DNA from: Actinomucor elegans
Lineage: Eukaryota > Mucoromycota > Mucoromycetes > Mucorales > Mucoraceae
NCBI GenBank assembly: GCA_026027325.1
Contig: JAMSLZ010000002.1
Coordinates: 2,294,001 to 2,358,000 of the forward strand
Direction of reading: 5' to 3'
DNA: 64,000 bases
Shown here piece by piece: positions 12,226 to 24,474 of the stretch. A model generated the notes under the pieces. That model made no database searches. It saw only the letters and a program-made list of their open reading frames with translations, and was not told the DNA's origin. The first letter of the stretch is position 1; each line of letters begins with the position of its first letter. A program made the translations under genes and the position numbers.

Positions 12226-14462
12226 AAAAGGAAGATTCAGGGCAAGATAATCAAGTTAGTAGTTGTTCAGTTTATTCTTTTTGCATATTTTAAATGTAGT
12301 TGTTTACTATACATTTTAATATAAATACAGCGTGATTTCTGACCCATTAAGCCTTACCATATGGGCTAATATCAGTTCATAATCGCATTACCTATGGCTG
12401 AAACTAATTCATCTTCGTAAACATGACTGGTTTCCAATTATTAGTTTGATCAATCAAATCAAGTGTCATAGACATTTCTTATTGTTCATTATTATCATAC
12501 AAATTTCTTACAATTTCCAATAGTTTAAACCTATTTAAAGTTTTAACTTAATACAGTAGTTCATTCAGGACATGGTAGACTGCTAATTAAATGTGAGTTT
12601 GGTAAAAGATCCAGTTTTATTTACAGCATTGTATATGCTGACATTTAATAGAAAAGGTCCATCATATACGCATAGCGCTTTAAAATGTTTTTTTTATAAA
12701 ATATAATGGATGAAGCTGCCATGGCTTATTGTAAAAAAAAAAATACTCTCTTAGGGTATCTATCTAAGTAGAACTAACATATAACATAGTGCTATGCTAC
12801 CAGTTGACTTACTATCTGAAGTCGCTGATGCTTTAAAGGGATATCATTACTTTAACAAATGACTAGCTAAGTTGTTTAAATCAACAATCAATTTCCTCAT
12901 GTAAGGTACATACATTTGCATATGCATCAAGGTTTTATGTTGTCACCAGCAGGGTATGATACCTGCATTCATTTATTGTCTTCCTGTGTAAAAGTGAATA
13001 TTTTACCCAATGAGATACTCGTTAATATATTTGGACCATAAATTTTACGGATAAACTTCAGACTATCTTGATATGTCACGACTGGTACTCCCAAATTATC
13101 AATAGGACATTATATCCGAAGCTTCACTTCGATTGTGGCTAAAACAGCTATTCGAAAATAGGAACTTTTTTTTTTTTTTTTTTGCAGGAAAAGGTGTGAG
13201 GTACTAAATCTCAGATCTCTGCGTAAGTCACGTACTAGGTCCATTGAAGTTGTTCGATATTTGTCCCAAGCTCAAGTCCCTGGAGATAGCTGATTGATTA
13301 TATGATGTATGGGGTAACGAAAAGAGCATGTCTATGGCTCAAAATTGGAGAAAGTCTGAGACAATAAAACTACTAGATTAGAAAATCTACATGATGTTTT
13401 TTTTTCACTTCAATATTCATCTATTTGCGATGAAAGTACAAAGGCTAATTTATGAGTTTATCAGACAATTGAGATATGCATCAACACTGAAGCATTTGAA
13501 TCTAAAGCATGTTCCCCATTTCATCTTCAAGTGTATAGATTTCTTTTTTGCATCATAGTGCTCTTAAATTGAATAAGTTTAAGCTGAAGGTCATACACCG
13601 TCCCTATGCATATCCAAGCGCTTTGATTCAACTTTCTTCTTAATCTATATACTCATCTATTTCCAATAAGTTATTCTCTTTCATTGTCGACTTTGACATA
13701 TGTGAAATATCTATCTACGTGATATCTAAAGTAAATTACTCGCCTTGGATTGAATACTTAAGCTGTGGGTATAATAACTTCACCAATACTAAACTAAACA
13801 GCGTTAATGCACTCAAATCAAGTCATAGTAACGATGTATCTGCAAAAAATTTACATAAAACATTGGCTAATCAAGTAGAATTCAATACATTAATTTATCG
13901 TAACATCGATATCCTACAATTTATAGATGGTTGCAATATTCGTTTAAAAGAATTCAAAATGCACATAGACTTGGAAACAGACATAAGTAGCTTCTCAACT
14001 TGGCATATTCATAGTAGAGCAGAAACTATTAATAAGATTATTATACATGACAAAATCTATGGATGGTGTGATTAATCACATCTAGTATGCTTGCTGCAGT
14101 CACTAAGTACAATTAATTGTCGACTGAAGGCAATCAGTATTCGTTCATTAATCAAAGAAGCGGTTGTGTATTCTCAATAATACTTGGTTCATGCTGCTAA
14201 TGAGCTATGCCTTCAAAGTGTCACTTTCATTCTCCTGAAAAAATAGCAAAATCCGAAAATCAGGATTTAAGGTATACTCTCTAAGTTTTTCATATATAAA
14301 TTCTTTGCTTCCTTCGCCTGAGACCGTTGAATATCGTACTTCTTGGCCAGTATATGTTTATAGGTCATTTCTGCATCTACTAGGATGGTTATGGGACTGA
14401 AGTACTATGAGCCTATTTTGTTTTAATAATTAACATTGAAATGCAAGCATTTCGTATGATCC

Positions 14463-14697
14463 CAGATCTTATGACTATAGATCCCTCGATCTCAGTCAAA
14501 TGTCGCGTCTAATAAATATCCCTTACTTAGAACAAGTTACTATCTTTTTTTAAATCTTTTTGTTTGATTGAGTTGCAGTTGATATATTTTATTTGTACTT
14601 TTTTAGATTAAACGATCAATAGATCTATTTACTGATCTGGGCCTAATGTCTCTTTCGATTAGTAGCCCATGTTCAGAATGGGCAACTGAATCTAATA
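14463..14697 (+). repeat. Dispersed GATC-rich repeat family, 2 copies
   Basis: Copy 1 (about 14463-14542) has CTATAGATCCCTCGATCTC followed by AGTCAAATGTCGCGTCTAAT. Copy 2 (about 14604-14697) has AATAGATC, TAATGTC and GATTAGTAGCCCATGTTCAG, ending in AATGGGCAACTGAATCTAAT. They are direct repeats about 140 bp apart. Confidence 0.65.
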
Positions 14698-15580
14698 GAG
14701 TCAAAATTTAACCGCGGAAAGACAAGTTTTTGCTTACATTTGATAGTCTATGATATTTAATAATCAAATAATGGTTTTCTTTAACCTAATAAAAGGATTT
14801 TGATTTAGATCCAAGTATCGATTGTACTTTAAATAAATCATATCACTTTTGATCTAGATTAGAAGTATATAGATCGACTGATAATTGACTTTTTGATTGT
14901 AACCATTTGTGGGATGTTCCTGAACAAAGGGCTCTGCAAAGAAACCGTCCTCTTGTAAGCCACGTGCCCCGGAAGGACTTCAAATTGACTACGAAGCCTT
15001 ATTTGGTCCACACTAAACAGTCTACTTGATCAGGAGTATCCAATTCTCGGTTTTTTTTTTAACTAGATGTATTGTATGAAGTTGCATAAGGTATTAATAT
15101 GATGGTAAATCAAAAACTGTAGTAGTACATTGACTGGTATAAGCAGGTTGAACTGGAAAAGAAGACTTGTGTTCTAGACAAAGTATCCTCGTGAGATCGA
15201 TTTTTTTTTGCTATCTACAAACTTGGCCATCCACAGACCTGAACAGCCATCACTGAGCCTCTTGCTAATGTAACCAATAACACCTGGGAGTTTTGTGATT
15301 TGCATAAAACTGGGTTAGGAACGATCTTTTTATAGATCATCTGCAAGAATAACTGGCATAAAACCAAGTTACCTGCTACAATATGAAACAAGATGCAGTA
15401 CAATAGTATAACTTGGTGCCAATTAAATGGGAAAATTTTCGTGGGTTTGGCCTAAAAAAAACACCTGTCCAATGAATGTATAACGAACGCACGGATGACT
15501 TTTAGAAAAAAAAAAGATATTTATTATATATTAAAAAGAACTGATATTATGATAGTATAACACGCGTTTATAAGAGTTTG

Positions 15581-16778
15581 CTAAGCTTCATCAGGAACAT
15601 GTCTTGTGCTAGGACCTCTGGCTCCCGCTGGTGTATAATAGTCGATTTCATCTGGTACATTTCGGCCACCATTACTGGACATACCCGTTGTAGATGTGAC
15701 AACAGTCATTGAGGGATCAGTTTGATAATAGCTATCATGTTGTTGTTGAGGGTAAGTGTCTTGTATATACTGACGATTATCTTGCATTGGAGGATATTGT
15801 CCAGTTGTGTCTTGCTGGTGTGAATATTGACCCATCGCATCATAGGCACCACTGTTATAATTGCTATTGTTAGTATAAGAAGGTTGATATCCTTGATAAT
15901 CTTCATAGTACTGCTGCTGTTGTTGCTCGGACTGAGGAGGAGATGGAGATCCTGTGTACTGCTTGCTTTGTTGATCATCGTAACCTGGGTTGTAAGCTTG
16001 CACAAAAGGTCTAGGCTGGGTTCCCGCTACCATTGCAGCTGCACCTAACTGTTTTCCGCCTTCATCAGCAGCAGCTGGAGGGGATCCATATGAGTTAAAG
16101 TCATCGTTATTAAAAGGGTGGGGATTGTATTCTTTTCCCATGTTTGGGTCATTGTACACTTCCTTGGTGTGCTTGCGACGACGTTTCTTCATTATAAAAG
16201 CAATAATACCTTTTTGTTTCATTAGTGAGATTAATCATATTGGTTACTTGTCAAGAACAGCGTTAAACAGATGGTTTACCTAAGAGCACAAGGAATGCTA
16301 CACCGCCTACAACACCACCTACAATAGCGCCTACGTTTGTAGAGGATCCTGTTGTTGGAGCTTCTGTAGAAGTAGGTTTAGCAACGGGCGTACGGTAGCT
16401 ACTGTAGGAAGTTGATGTATAAGTGCGTGCAACACCATTAGAAGAAGATACAGATATGACGGGTACAGGTGTAGACGTTGTGATCTCTTTTGAAGTGCTC
16501 CATGAGGATGTTGTACTAGTAGTAGGCCGTGGACTAGGCGATAGGGGAGTAGTGATAGGACTCACAGTAGGAGTAGTAGGGCCTAAAGTAGTATCTGGTA
16601 AGATTGAGGTTCGTATTATAATACTGCTCGTTGTGCTACCATCATAAATCCCGCTTGGAGTAGGCGGAATAGGCTAGAAACGTAAAGGTCAATGATTCCT
16701 ACCAGCCTATTGGATTACACTTACTGAAGGGCTTGGGGTAGTAGAGTAGTTACCTCCATCAGGTGTTGGATAAGACAT
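15581..16778 (-). CDS. Ser/Thr-rich single-pass membrane protein, function unknown
   Basis: Three exons, complement: 16778-16725, 16673-16280, 16209-15581; phases close, 358 residues. The N-terminal ~130 residues are rich in Ser, Thr and Pro, a likely O-mannosylated ectodomain. One hydrophobic segment (about 132-156, GAIVGGVVGGVAFLVLLG then IIAFIM, with GxxxG-like glycines) spans the intron 2 junction and is followed by a basic stop-transfer KKRRRKHTK. The ~200-residue cytoplasmic tail is rich in Gln, Tyr and Pro and ends with RHVPDEA. The layout resembles fungal Mid2/Wsc-type surface sensors or mucin-like proteins, but there is no Cys-rich WSC domain. There is no obvious cleavable signal peptide after the ATG, so a reverse-signal topology or a missed upstream exon is possible. 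The last acceptor (AAAAAG) has a weak pyrimidine tract. The specific role is unknown. Confidence 0.6.
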
Positions 16779-17062
16779 TGAATTTAAATAAAGAGAGGAA
16801 AAGAGAAAAATATTGCTTCATCTTTTTATTCGTTGCCCTTTGATCGAAAAAGACTCTTCGGGACCGATCTTTTTTCTTTTTTTCTCTCAAGTGAATCATT
16901 GAGTCACAGAATCACTCACGCTTAAGTCAGTAAGGTATCCTTTGAACACTTTCTCATCCATTGGATATTTTACTGTATCTAAGCAAAAATGATCTTTTAA
17001 GCATTGCTATGTAATTAAGTCCTTCTTTTGATAATGTTTTTATTGTTGATCTTTTAAACTAT

Positions 17063-18254
17063 TCAATCCGAAGGTTTGGAACCATCAACTTCAATCTCAG
17101 CCTCGGCTGTTTTTTCGTTGGCTTCATTTACTTCAACCTTAACTGTTTCTTTTTTGGGATCATTTGCTACAACATTGATACCCAATATACTTTCGATGTT
17201 ATATTTCTTCAGCTTATTAAAGTCTTCTACTACAGACAACATACAAATATTCTAAGGAAACTATGCATTAGCTGTCATGCAGATCCGTTCAAAAGGCCAT
17301 ACTTACTTGGCAAACTTCAGCTATAATCGTTAGTTCAGGCTCTTGTAAATCCACCTTATGGCCCTGCCCAACTGCTGCAGCGAGCGCATTAATAACCTCC
17401 ATACGATCGAGTTTAGTACAGTTGCGCACTCTACAGGCTACAGCAAACTAGTTAAATTTAAATCAGTCTTGAATCATCTTCAAACAGCATTAGCAACACT
17501 ATACTTTTTTCGAAATGAGATTGCCTTCACTATCTTTCTGGTTAAAATGAGGCTCAAAGATAGATTTGGCAGCGACAGTGATATCAGCAATATCAGCATG
17601 GCATGCCTTTTCAACAGGAAGGTATCTTGAAATGTATCTTGTTGTCTTGGTTTGCTTTTCATTTAGGTCTGTCAGCATATGATGCACCAACTTCACTGGG
17701 TTAACAGGATAACTGCATCGAATAAACGCCACTAGAGAAGTATCAGTAGCCATCTTGTCATCGCTCGTTGCTATTACTTACCGCAGTCCGTGCCTGTGGT
17801 AATATTGGCGTATCGCTTCTTGACTTTGGTGTTCTTTATAGCAGCTACTTCTTTGGCAATAGAAGCTTCTAAATCCAATTCTTCATCATCGTCGTTATCG
17901 GCGCCACTATCAGCACCTTCTTCCTCTCTAGGATACAATTCATCACCGTACTGTCATAAAAATAATACATCAGCTCGGAGTACACTCATCTAATGCATTT
18001 TCATACTCTGGCTAAAATGTCCAAGGCTTCTTTGATAGCGCGAGACTCTTTTCCTCGAGCACACATTACAATGACGCCAGCCATGCCGGGAAGAACATTG
18101 AAACTACTTTTGCTACCACCTCGCTTTTCCTATCGATCCATACATGTAAATGATAATAAATGAAATAATTCCTGTAGACATTTACTTTGGCATTGTGATA
18201 TGTCTTCAACTTTTTCTTTTTGTTTCCACCATTTTGTTGTGAACGCTTCGACAT
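17063..18254 (-). CDS. TAN1: tRNA acetyltransferase cofactor TAN1 (THUMP domain)
   Basis: Six exons, complement: 18254-18186, 18129-18007, 17950-17782, 17731-17505, 17447-17307, 17251-17063; all phases close, 305 residues. Tan1/THUMPD1 binds tRNA through its THUMP domain and works with the Kre33/NAT10 acetyltransferase to make N4-acetylcytidine 12 in Leu and Ser tRNAs. Visible motifs are a basic N-terminus (NGGNKKKKLKTY), the PGMAGVIVMCARGKE segment typical of the family N-terminus, an acidic loop (DNDDDEELDLE), and a THUMP domain across exons 4-5 (about residues 121-243) with VAFIRC, FAVACRVRNC, GHKVDLQEPELTIIAEV. The acidic C-terminal tail (KVEVNEANEKTAEAEIEVDG) is low complexity. The gene is divergent from RPS13, whose start codon is 195 bases away. 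A TTTATT (minus-strand AATAAA) sits 19 bases past the stop. Confidence 0.88.
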
Positions 18255-18449
18255 TGTGTATATAATCTATTTCGTCTAATGTGTCAAATAACCAATTTGA
18301 AAATTATAGATGTGCATGAGAATAAGGTCACAAACCAGCCACAACAGCGACTGCATTTCCTTTTTCCTGCTTTCAATTAAAGATCCAAGTGTGCATTAGA
18401 GATTGAGATCGTTCTTCCACTTTTTTCGTCCAAGGTTAATTTATTCAAA
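18255..18449. promoter_or_regulatory. Bidirectional promoter between TAN1 and RPS13
   Basis: Only 195 bases separate the divergent start codons of TAN1 (minus) and RPS13 (plus), so both promoters and 5' UTRs must fit here. The RPS13-proximal half is pyrimidine-rich (TTTCCTTTTTCCTGCTTTC, CTTCCACTTTTTTCGTCC), as is common upstream of ribosomal protein genes. No TATA box is obvious. Confidence 0.5.
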
Positions 18450-19057
18450 ATGGGTCGTATGTATACTTCTGGTAAGGGTATCTCTGGTAGTGCCCTCCCC
18501 TACCGTCGCACTCCTGCTTCTTGGGTCAAGACTACTTCTGAGGAAGTTGTTGACATGATCTGCAAGAACGCCAAGAAGGGTCTCTCTCCCGCTCAAATTG
18601 GTGTTATTCTCCGTGATTCTCATGGTATTCCCCAAGTCAAATCCATCACTGGTAACAAGATCCTCCGTATCTTAAAGTCCAGCGGTCTTGCTCCCGAAGT
18701 CCCTGAGGATTTGTATCATCTTATCAAGAAGGCTGTCTCCATCCGTAAGCATTTGGAACGTAACAGAAAGGACAAGGACTCCAAATACCGTTTGATTCTT
18801 ATCGAATCTCGTATTCACCGTCTTGCCCGTTACTACAAGACTGCTGGTCAACTTCCTCCTACTTGGAAATAGTATCCTTTTTTATTATTATTACTAACAA
18901 TTTGGATTGGGTTGGGATCAAACTTTATATGCCTATATTGGACATTATGTCAAGAGTCAACGACTAAGGTCAGGGCTCGGTAACTGTCTACCTTAACTTC
19001 TTTTTTTTTTTTTTTTTCTATAGTGAGTCTTCCACTGCCTCTGCCATGGTTGCCTAA
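18450..19057 (+). CDS. RPS13: 40S ribosomal protein S13 (uS15)
   Basis: Two exons: 18450-18871 and 19024-19057, 151 residues, the usual length of eukaryotic S13. It is a small-subunit protein that contacts 18S rRNA and an intersubunit bridge. Family motifs are clear: [75 protein letters not shown]. Reading straight through exon 1 gives a stop after LPPTWK. The GT at 18872 splits codon 141 (TA|T, Tyr), and splicing to 19024 restores the conserved tail [11 protein letters not shown]. The intron (152 nt) is two to three times longer than its neighbours and ends in an 18-base T run. Codons are strongly biased to C-ending ones (GTC, AAG, CTC, ACT), as expected for a highly expressed gene. Confidence 0.97.
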
Positions 19058-19316
19058 ATGGATTTCAAGAAACGTCTTACCGCGTATGCTTTTTTATTCA
19101 TTATACATACTTTTCGTTTTGAATAATAAAATAGGCCCTTCTTCTAACGGCTAATCCATATGAACCAATCATCTGTGTAATGTGCTTCCAAGCACCTCCG
19201 TGTTTGTAATAGAAAATGAAGGCTTTTATAATGAAACTCCTAGGATTTCCTTTTTCCTTTGTGTACCTCTCTTTCTTCTCCTATCTTGTTTAAAAAGAAA
19301 AAATAATAATAATAAT

Positions 19317-21624
19317 ATGGGAAATACTTGTAGTTGCTGCTGTTGCTGTTTTGGAAGTAAATACCTGGTCAGCTAAAGTCGACAATAAGTGCTAACTTTA
19401 TATCTAGAGCATAATGGAGCTGGATTATATGAGCCTTTATTACAAGAAAATGAAAGAGAAGCTATTACAGACCTACTTCAATATCTTGAACGTACGTCTA
19501 TATAGATAGATATATAGATAGATAGATTCAGTTTAATCGATGAAAAAAACTAAAATTTACCAACCATAGATCGCAATACGACCAACTTTTTTGAAGGTGA
19601 TCCTTTGCGTGCACTATCTACTCTGGCCTATTCAGACAACGTAGATTTACAGAGATCTGCTGCCTTAGCTTTTGCTGAGATTACAGAAAAAGGTACGTAT
19701 GCATTCAAATAAATAATGCACGTCTAACGCTAACGCGAACATAGATGTTAGACAGGTAGGACGAGAAACGTTGGATCCAATTCTGTTTTTGTTACAATCG
19801 CATGATGTGGAAGTTCAACGCGCTTCCAGTGCCGCCCTTGGTAATTTGGCTGTCAATAGTAAGATACATATTCTATAATAATGTACATATCCCACCCCCT
19901 TACGATATTGATGAATGTGTATATAGCTGAAAATAAGCTGTTGATTGTCAAGTTGGGTGGATTGGATCAACTGGTAAGACAGATGGGTAGTCCAAACGTC
20001 GAAGTGCAGTGCAATGCAGTTGGATGTATTACCAATCTTGCCACTCATGGTAAGGCCAATCAGAAACGCCCAGTTATTGTACTTATTATTATAATATCTA
20101 GATGAAAACAAATCGCGTATTGCAAATTCCGAAGCCTTGAGGTTATTGATCGATTTAGCCAGATCAAAAGACCAGCGAGTACAAAGGAATGCCACAGGTG
20201 CTTTGTTAAATATGACCCATACCCGTAAGTTGAGTTATACATTTTTGTGTACACTAGATATCGACTAATTATGACTGCAATAGAGGAAAATCGTCAGCAG
20301 TTGGTGAATGCAGGCGCTATACCCATTTTAATCAGCCTGCTTAGCTCCCAAGATGCTGACGTTCAGTATTACTGTACCACAGCATTAAGTAATATCGCTG
20401 TTGATGGTACGCTCAACCTTTAGTAAAAAAAAAATCAATAATCCGCCAACTAAATCCAATATATAGGTACTAATCGTAAAAAATTGGCTCAGTCTGATTC
20501 TCGACTTGTCCAATACCTTATCCAACTCATGGACACAAAGAGCCTCAAAGTACAATGTCAAGCTGCTTTAGCGTTAAGAAACTTGGCTTCTGACGGTAAC
20601 TTATATCTCTAACAAAAATCAAGTTTTGCATAGGCTTTAATAGCATCTGATTATAGAAAAGTATCAATTGGAGATTGTACAATGCCGAGGCTTACCACCA
20701 CTTTTAAGACTACTCAAGTCCTCCTTTTTGCCTTTGATATTATCGTCTGTAGCATGTGTGCGTAATATTTCCATCCATCCATCTAACGAATCACCCATCA
20801 TTGATGAAGGCTTTGTCAATCCTTTGATTGAACTACTTTCGTATTTTGACAGCGAGGAGATCCAGTGCCATGCAATTTCAACACTAAGGAACTTGGCAGC
20901 TAGCTCAGAACGCAACAAACGCGCTATTGTTGAAGCAGGCGCTGTAGAACGCATCAAACATTTGATTAAACAGGTGCCTATTAGTGTTAAGACAGAGATG
21001 ACGGCAGCCATTGCTGTGCTTGCATTGAGTGATGATTTGAAACCTCGTTTGTTATACATGGGGGTGTTAGAGGTGTTGGTGCCTATGACTATGTTTGATA
21101 ATAATGAGGTGCAAGGCAACGCAGCTGCTGCCATTGGCAATTTGAGCTCAAAAGGTAAAAGCTGTGCATGTATAAGCTATATAAGCTAACGTCTACCATA
21201 GTGAAGGATTATATACCTTTTATAAAGACTTGGGATTCACCTGAAGGTGGATTAAAGCAATTCCTGATAAACTTCTTGAGTGAGTCGAGCGGCATTGCGT
21301 TTCAACATATTGGTGTATGGACGATAGAGCAATTTACAGATGGAGCAAGTAAGAAGTCTATATGCTTAAGCATAAACAAGTATTAATTTTTTTTTAGATC
21401 AAGAGTTGATAGGCAAAGTACTTGCATCGCAGGAGATTAAGAGTTCAATTATGCGTATTGCAAACTCAGTAGGAACGGACGAAGCTCAAAAACAACCAGC
21501 TGAAAGAATAGAGTATAATACAGAAGGTGATATCCATGCTTTGGCTAAGAAAGTGTTGGGTACGCTGAAAAGTCTGAGCCCATCTGAAGAACAGAGAAAG
21601 TCTTCTGGCCATAAGCAACGATAA
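19317..21624 (+). CDS. VAC8: Vacuolar armadillo-repeat protein VAC8
   Basis: Eleven exons: 19317-19356, 19408-19491, 19570-19692, 19745-19858, 19927-20049, 20102-20224, 20284-20406, 20467-20595, 20657-21154, 21202-21348, 21398-21624; phases close, 576 residues (yeast Vac8 is 578). The N-terminus [13 protein letters not shown] carries Gly2 for myristoylation and a run of Cys for palmitoylation, anchoring the protein to the vacuole membrane. The rest is armadillo repeats: [100 protein letters not shown]. Most repeats are encoded by single 114-129 nt exons in the same phase, the one-exon-per-repeat pattern expected from internal duplication. Vac8 acts in vacuole inheritance (Vac17), nucleus-vacuole junctions (Nvj1), homotypic fusion and the Cvt/autophagy pathway (Atg13). 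Confidence 0.95.
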
Positions 21625-21672
21625 TTAAACTGCCTCTCTTATGAGCATAATCTCGCCTATATATATCAAGAT

Positions 21673-21678
21673 AATAAA
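21673..21678 (+). terminator. Putative poly(A) signal of VAC8
   Basis: AATAAA, 49 bases past the VAC8 stop codon. Confidence 0.4.
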
Positions 21679-21924
21679 CACATACCTATTAATTCGAAAT
21701 GAGATATGTATTATACTACCGATGGTTAAATGGTATTATGGTTGCATAAGGATCAGAAGGAAGCCCCCGAGTATTACACTCTGTCATGATTATTGATTCT
21801 CTATAAAAAATATGTGGCATTTCTATGGCCAGTCTTTACTGGGTTTATTATTATTGTGCCTGGGATTCGAATGTACCATTGACCTCTTGAGGTTTCCGAG
21901 TGTGGCTTATAGGATTCCTTGGGC

Positions 21925-21955
<31 letters not shown>

Positions 21956-22279
21956 ATTTGTAGGGAAGAGAACTTGAAGGTGAGATTCCTCTATTACATT
22001 TATACTTTCTCAAGCTGCTTGGGGTATTTTGTCAAACATCGTTATAATAATTACAAACTTCTATCTCAATAGCTAATAGCAAATGGTATAGCTTTTAAAT
22101 CTGAAAAATTTGTAGGACTGAATACATTATTTTTATGCTTATAATTGGCATTGCATTAATTCTAGTACCTTAAGTATTAGAAAGTTTTAAAGGTAAAGTA
22201 CTTTTAGCATCTAAAGCAGTTTTTTTTATGATTTATTGTTTTACAGCATTTACATCAATTGAAAGAAAATTTATTTTCT

Positions 22280-22462
22280 TCAATTTTGGTTAAAGATGTA
22301 AAATGCGGTTGAAGACTGTTTTCTACCAATTTTTGGGGTACGTAAATCAATTGCAAGATCAATCCTATCATTGGCTACTGGAAATTGAAAATGAATTCCA
22401 GCAGCTGCAACTGTAATTGTATCTTTGAAAACTTTGAGATTACACAGCTGCAACTTAAAGAA
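22280..22462 (-). pseudogene. Isolated protein-like fragment
   Basis: A minus-strand frame of about 60 codons without an ATG reads TITVAAAGIHFQFPVANDRI and DLAIDLRTPKIG before running into a stop. Its pattern (V-A-G-I/V, alternating hydrophobics, N, I-G) loosely resembles the fragment at 6682-6867. It may be a relic of a gene or of a mobile element. Not recognised; could be chance. Confidence 0.2.
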
Positions 22463-22770
22463 ATACAAGGAATACTAATGACACTTTGAAACCTGGGGAA
22501 AAAAAACAGAATAATAGGCGCTCTAATATAATTTTTTTAGTCAGCTACTAAAAAACTTTGCCAAAGTAATATCCTTATCCATTGAAACAATATTGCCATT
22601 ATCATTAGATACAGTTGAAATATTTTTTTTAAAAAAAAACATTATTGATTGTATAAAACACAAATATGCTGTCTTCTGCCTTTATATTTCTAGTTTAAAT
22701 TTGATGCACCAAAATTTTTATAAATTAAGCCCAGATACTTGGCACATAGCATAAAATAGCTTGACGAGTA

Positions 22771-22846
22771 CGATCTCAGTTGATCCCCGTCAAATGTTGA
22801 ATCTGATCAGTACTCCATGTTGAAAATGAGCGACTGTATCTGAAAT
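22771..22846 (+). repeat. Dispersed GATC-rich repeat family, 1 copy
   Basis: This copy contains CGATCTCAG, CCGTCAAATGTTGAATCTGA, CCATGTTGAAAATGAGCGAC and TGTATCTGAA in the same order as the other copies. A short insertion (TTGATCC) sits between the first two blocks. Confidence 0.6.
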
Positions 22847-23446
22847 AATGCAAGATCTAGCCGATCGCGCGAGTTATGTTATGAAAACCATGATTCCTTT
22901 GTAACATTTATTGATTTTTTTTTCTCTCTCATCTGATTTAATGACATTGTAGCAATGTTTCCTAGATATCACTAGATCAATCGATTGCTGATTGTATTAC
23001 ATTGATAGAAAAAAAACAGACGAAAATACAAATCCTGTGTTAAGTTTTAATAATTTCCAATCGTGGAAATGAGTAATAGATATACTCGAACAGTATAATT
23101 AAATTATGGGGAAATAAAGTATATCTAGTACCACTTGCGTTTTACAGGGTCCAACAACGTGCAACCAAGACACATGTCAATTTTAAACTAGATTATCTTT
23201 AATGGTACATTGCCTTTATATTTTTTGTTATGAAACAACAAACATTCTGAACTAGCAGGTTAATCTGGGAAGAGATGGGCAAATGCAGGTAAGTAAAACT
23301 TTTTTCAAAGACAGATGAGTCACTAGTTTGATTGATTTTATTATGAGTCTATATCTAGTATGTTATGGATAAAATAAGTTATAAAAAGGGGATTCATGAA
23401 GTGATTTTTGCTGTTATGATATATGAAAAAAAAATGATGAGGAGAA

Positions 23447-24474
23447 TTAAAGTTGAGGAACAACTACTTTGGTAGTCAATTGACGTTCCTGTAACATATC
23501 ATACCATGTCTTGAATTGTTCTAACACAACAAATGTAATAATCGTTTGAGGGCCTAAACGGATAAATGCAGGTGTCCAACCCTTGAAAAATGAAGCAACG
23601 CCTTCTGCCTTAAACATCTGCTTCATGATCTGTGTGGCTGACATTCGATGATCACTTGTACTTGCGGACATGATACGAGTCTTAATCACATCAACAGGTG
23701 AACATACAGTTGTAGCGACGAGGCCCTGTATTTAATATATTAGTAACATGTACTGCACATCGATAAGAAAAAAAAAACTTACAGCAAGTACACTAGAAGA
23801 TAAATGTAATGAAATGCCATCTTGCATAGGGGTATGATTCAAAAGAATGTATTTGAACATATCATAAGAGACACATTGTGATGAAGTCATCAAGATGGCT
23901 CTGTTGATATTAGGGCCAAGACCGCGGAATAGTGCTGAAGCACCTTCCTCTTTTGATATACGAATAATGCCATCAATAGCATGTTTATAGTTTCTACGTT
24001 GTTGAGGAGGCAATTGACCGTCATTCTGCATACGTACATTAATCACATCACCTGGATTACCAAAAGCGCCACCCAAAGCACCAGCAATACTTGAGCAAAC
24101 TAAAAGCTCACCGATATTTGCTTCTATATTTTCATTGGATGAGTCAGTATGATGATTTAGATTCGATCTCCATTATTCTACTTACTCCTGTTGGTCTTTG
24201 CTTGCACATAGTCTTTTAACTTTTCATAGACACCGAATCTTACAGTGGAATAGGTTGCTTGTCGAAGTATAGAAGCAGAAAGACCAGCATACAACTTGAA
24301 AAATCCTTCTTTTTGGGCGATCTTCACCATGGTAGTAAACATACTATGTTTAACATTACCCTTCGTGTTTTGAAGTCGAACTTTAGTTAAATCGAATGGA
24401 TGCACTACAATAGCAGCTACACAAGAACCTGCTCCACCAAAGTAGAAAGGATAGCTCTTCTTGACAGTTGTCAT
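23447..24474 (-). CDS. DIC1: Mitochondrial dicarboxylate carrier (SLC25 family)
   Basis: Three exons, complement: 24474-24186, 24123-23783, 23725-23447; phases close, 302 residues. It has the three-fold SLC25 repeat with PxDxxK/R signatures: PFDLTKVRLQ (first repeat), PGDVINVRMQ (second, Gly in place of a hydrophobic residue) and PVDVIKTRIM (third). The NVRMQNDGQLPPQQRRNYKH and GLGPNINRAILMTSSQ segments are typical of the dicarboxylate carrier subgroup, which exchanges malate or succinate for phosphate across the inner mitochondrial membrane. The N-terminal YPFYFGGAGSCVAAIVVHPF begins helix 1 directly, without a cleavable presequence, as usual. Substrate specificity is inferred from motif resemblance; an oxaloacetate or related carrier is the alternative. 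A poly(A)-like TTTATT lies about 105 bases past the stop. Confidence 0.87.

Larger units (their letters stand above)
11590..15580. other. 4 kb gene-poor gap upstream of NST1
   Basis: The gap contains the NST1 promoter, the TAGCAACC repeat block (12066-12225), an 18-base T run near 13166, an ATG-initiated 118-codon frame at 13719-14075 that I do not support, and two dispersed-repeat copies at 14463-14697. No gene is supportable. The right end is the 3' flank of the membrane protein gene. Confidence 0.55.
21625..23446. other. Gap between convergent VAC8 and carrier genes
   Basis: The gap contains VAC8 3' flank, a T28 run at 21928-21955, a minus-strand protein-like fragment at 22280-22468 (LQLCNLKVFKDTITVAAAGI, then VANDRIDLAIDLRTPKIG) and one dispersed-repeat copy at about 22771-22846. 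No complete gene is supportable. Confidence 0.55.

Noticed and set aside
13719..14075. 118-codon plus-strand frame in the gap right of NST1
   Set aside because: It has an ATG but composition dominated by Asn, Ile, Ser and Lys, no domain-like pattern, and no splice or poly(A) context. It could be real, but I cannot support it.
18872..19023. snoRNA in the long RPS13 intron (U14 is hosted there in vertebrates)
   Set aside because: I found no TGATGA C box with a matching CTGA D box in the 152-nt intron, nor an H/ACA layout.
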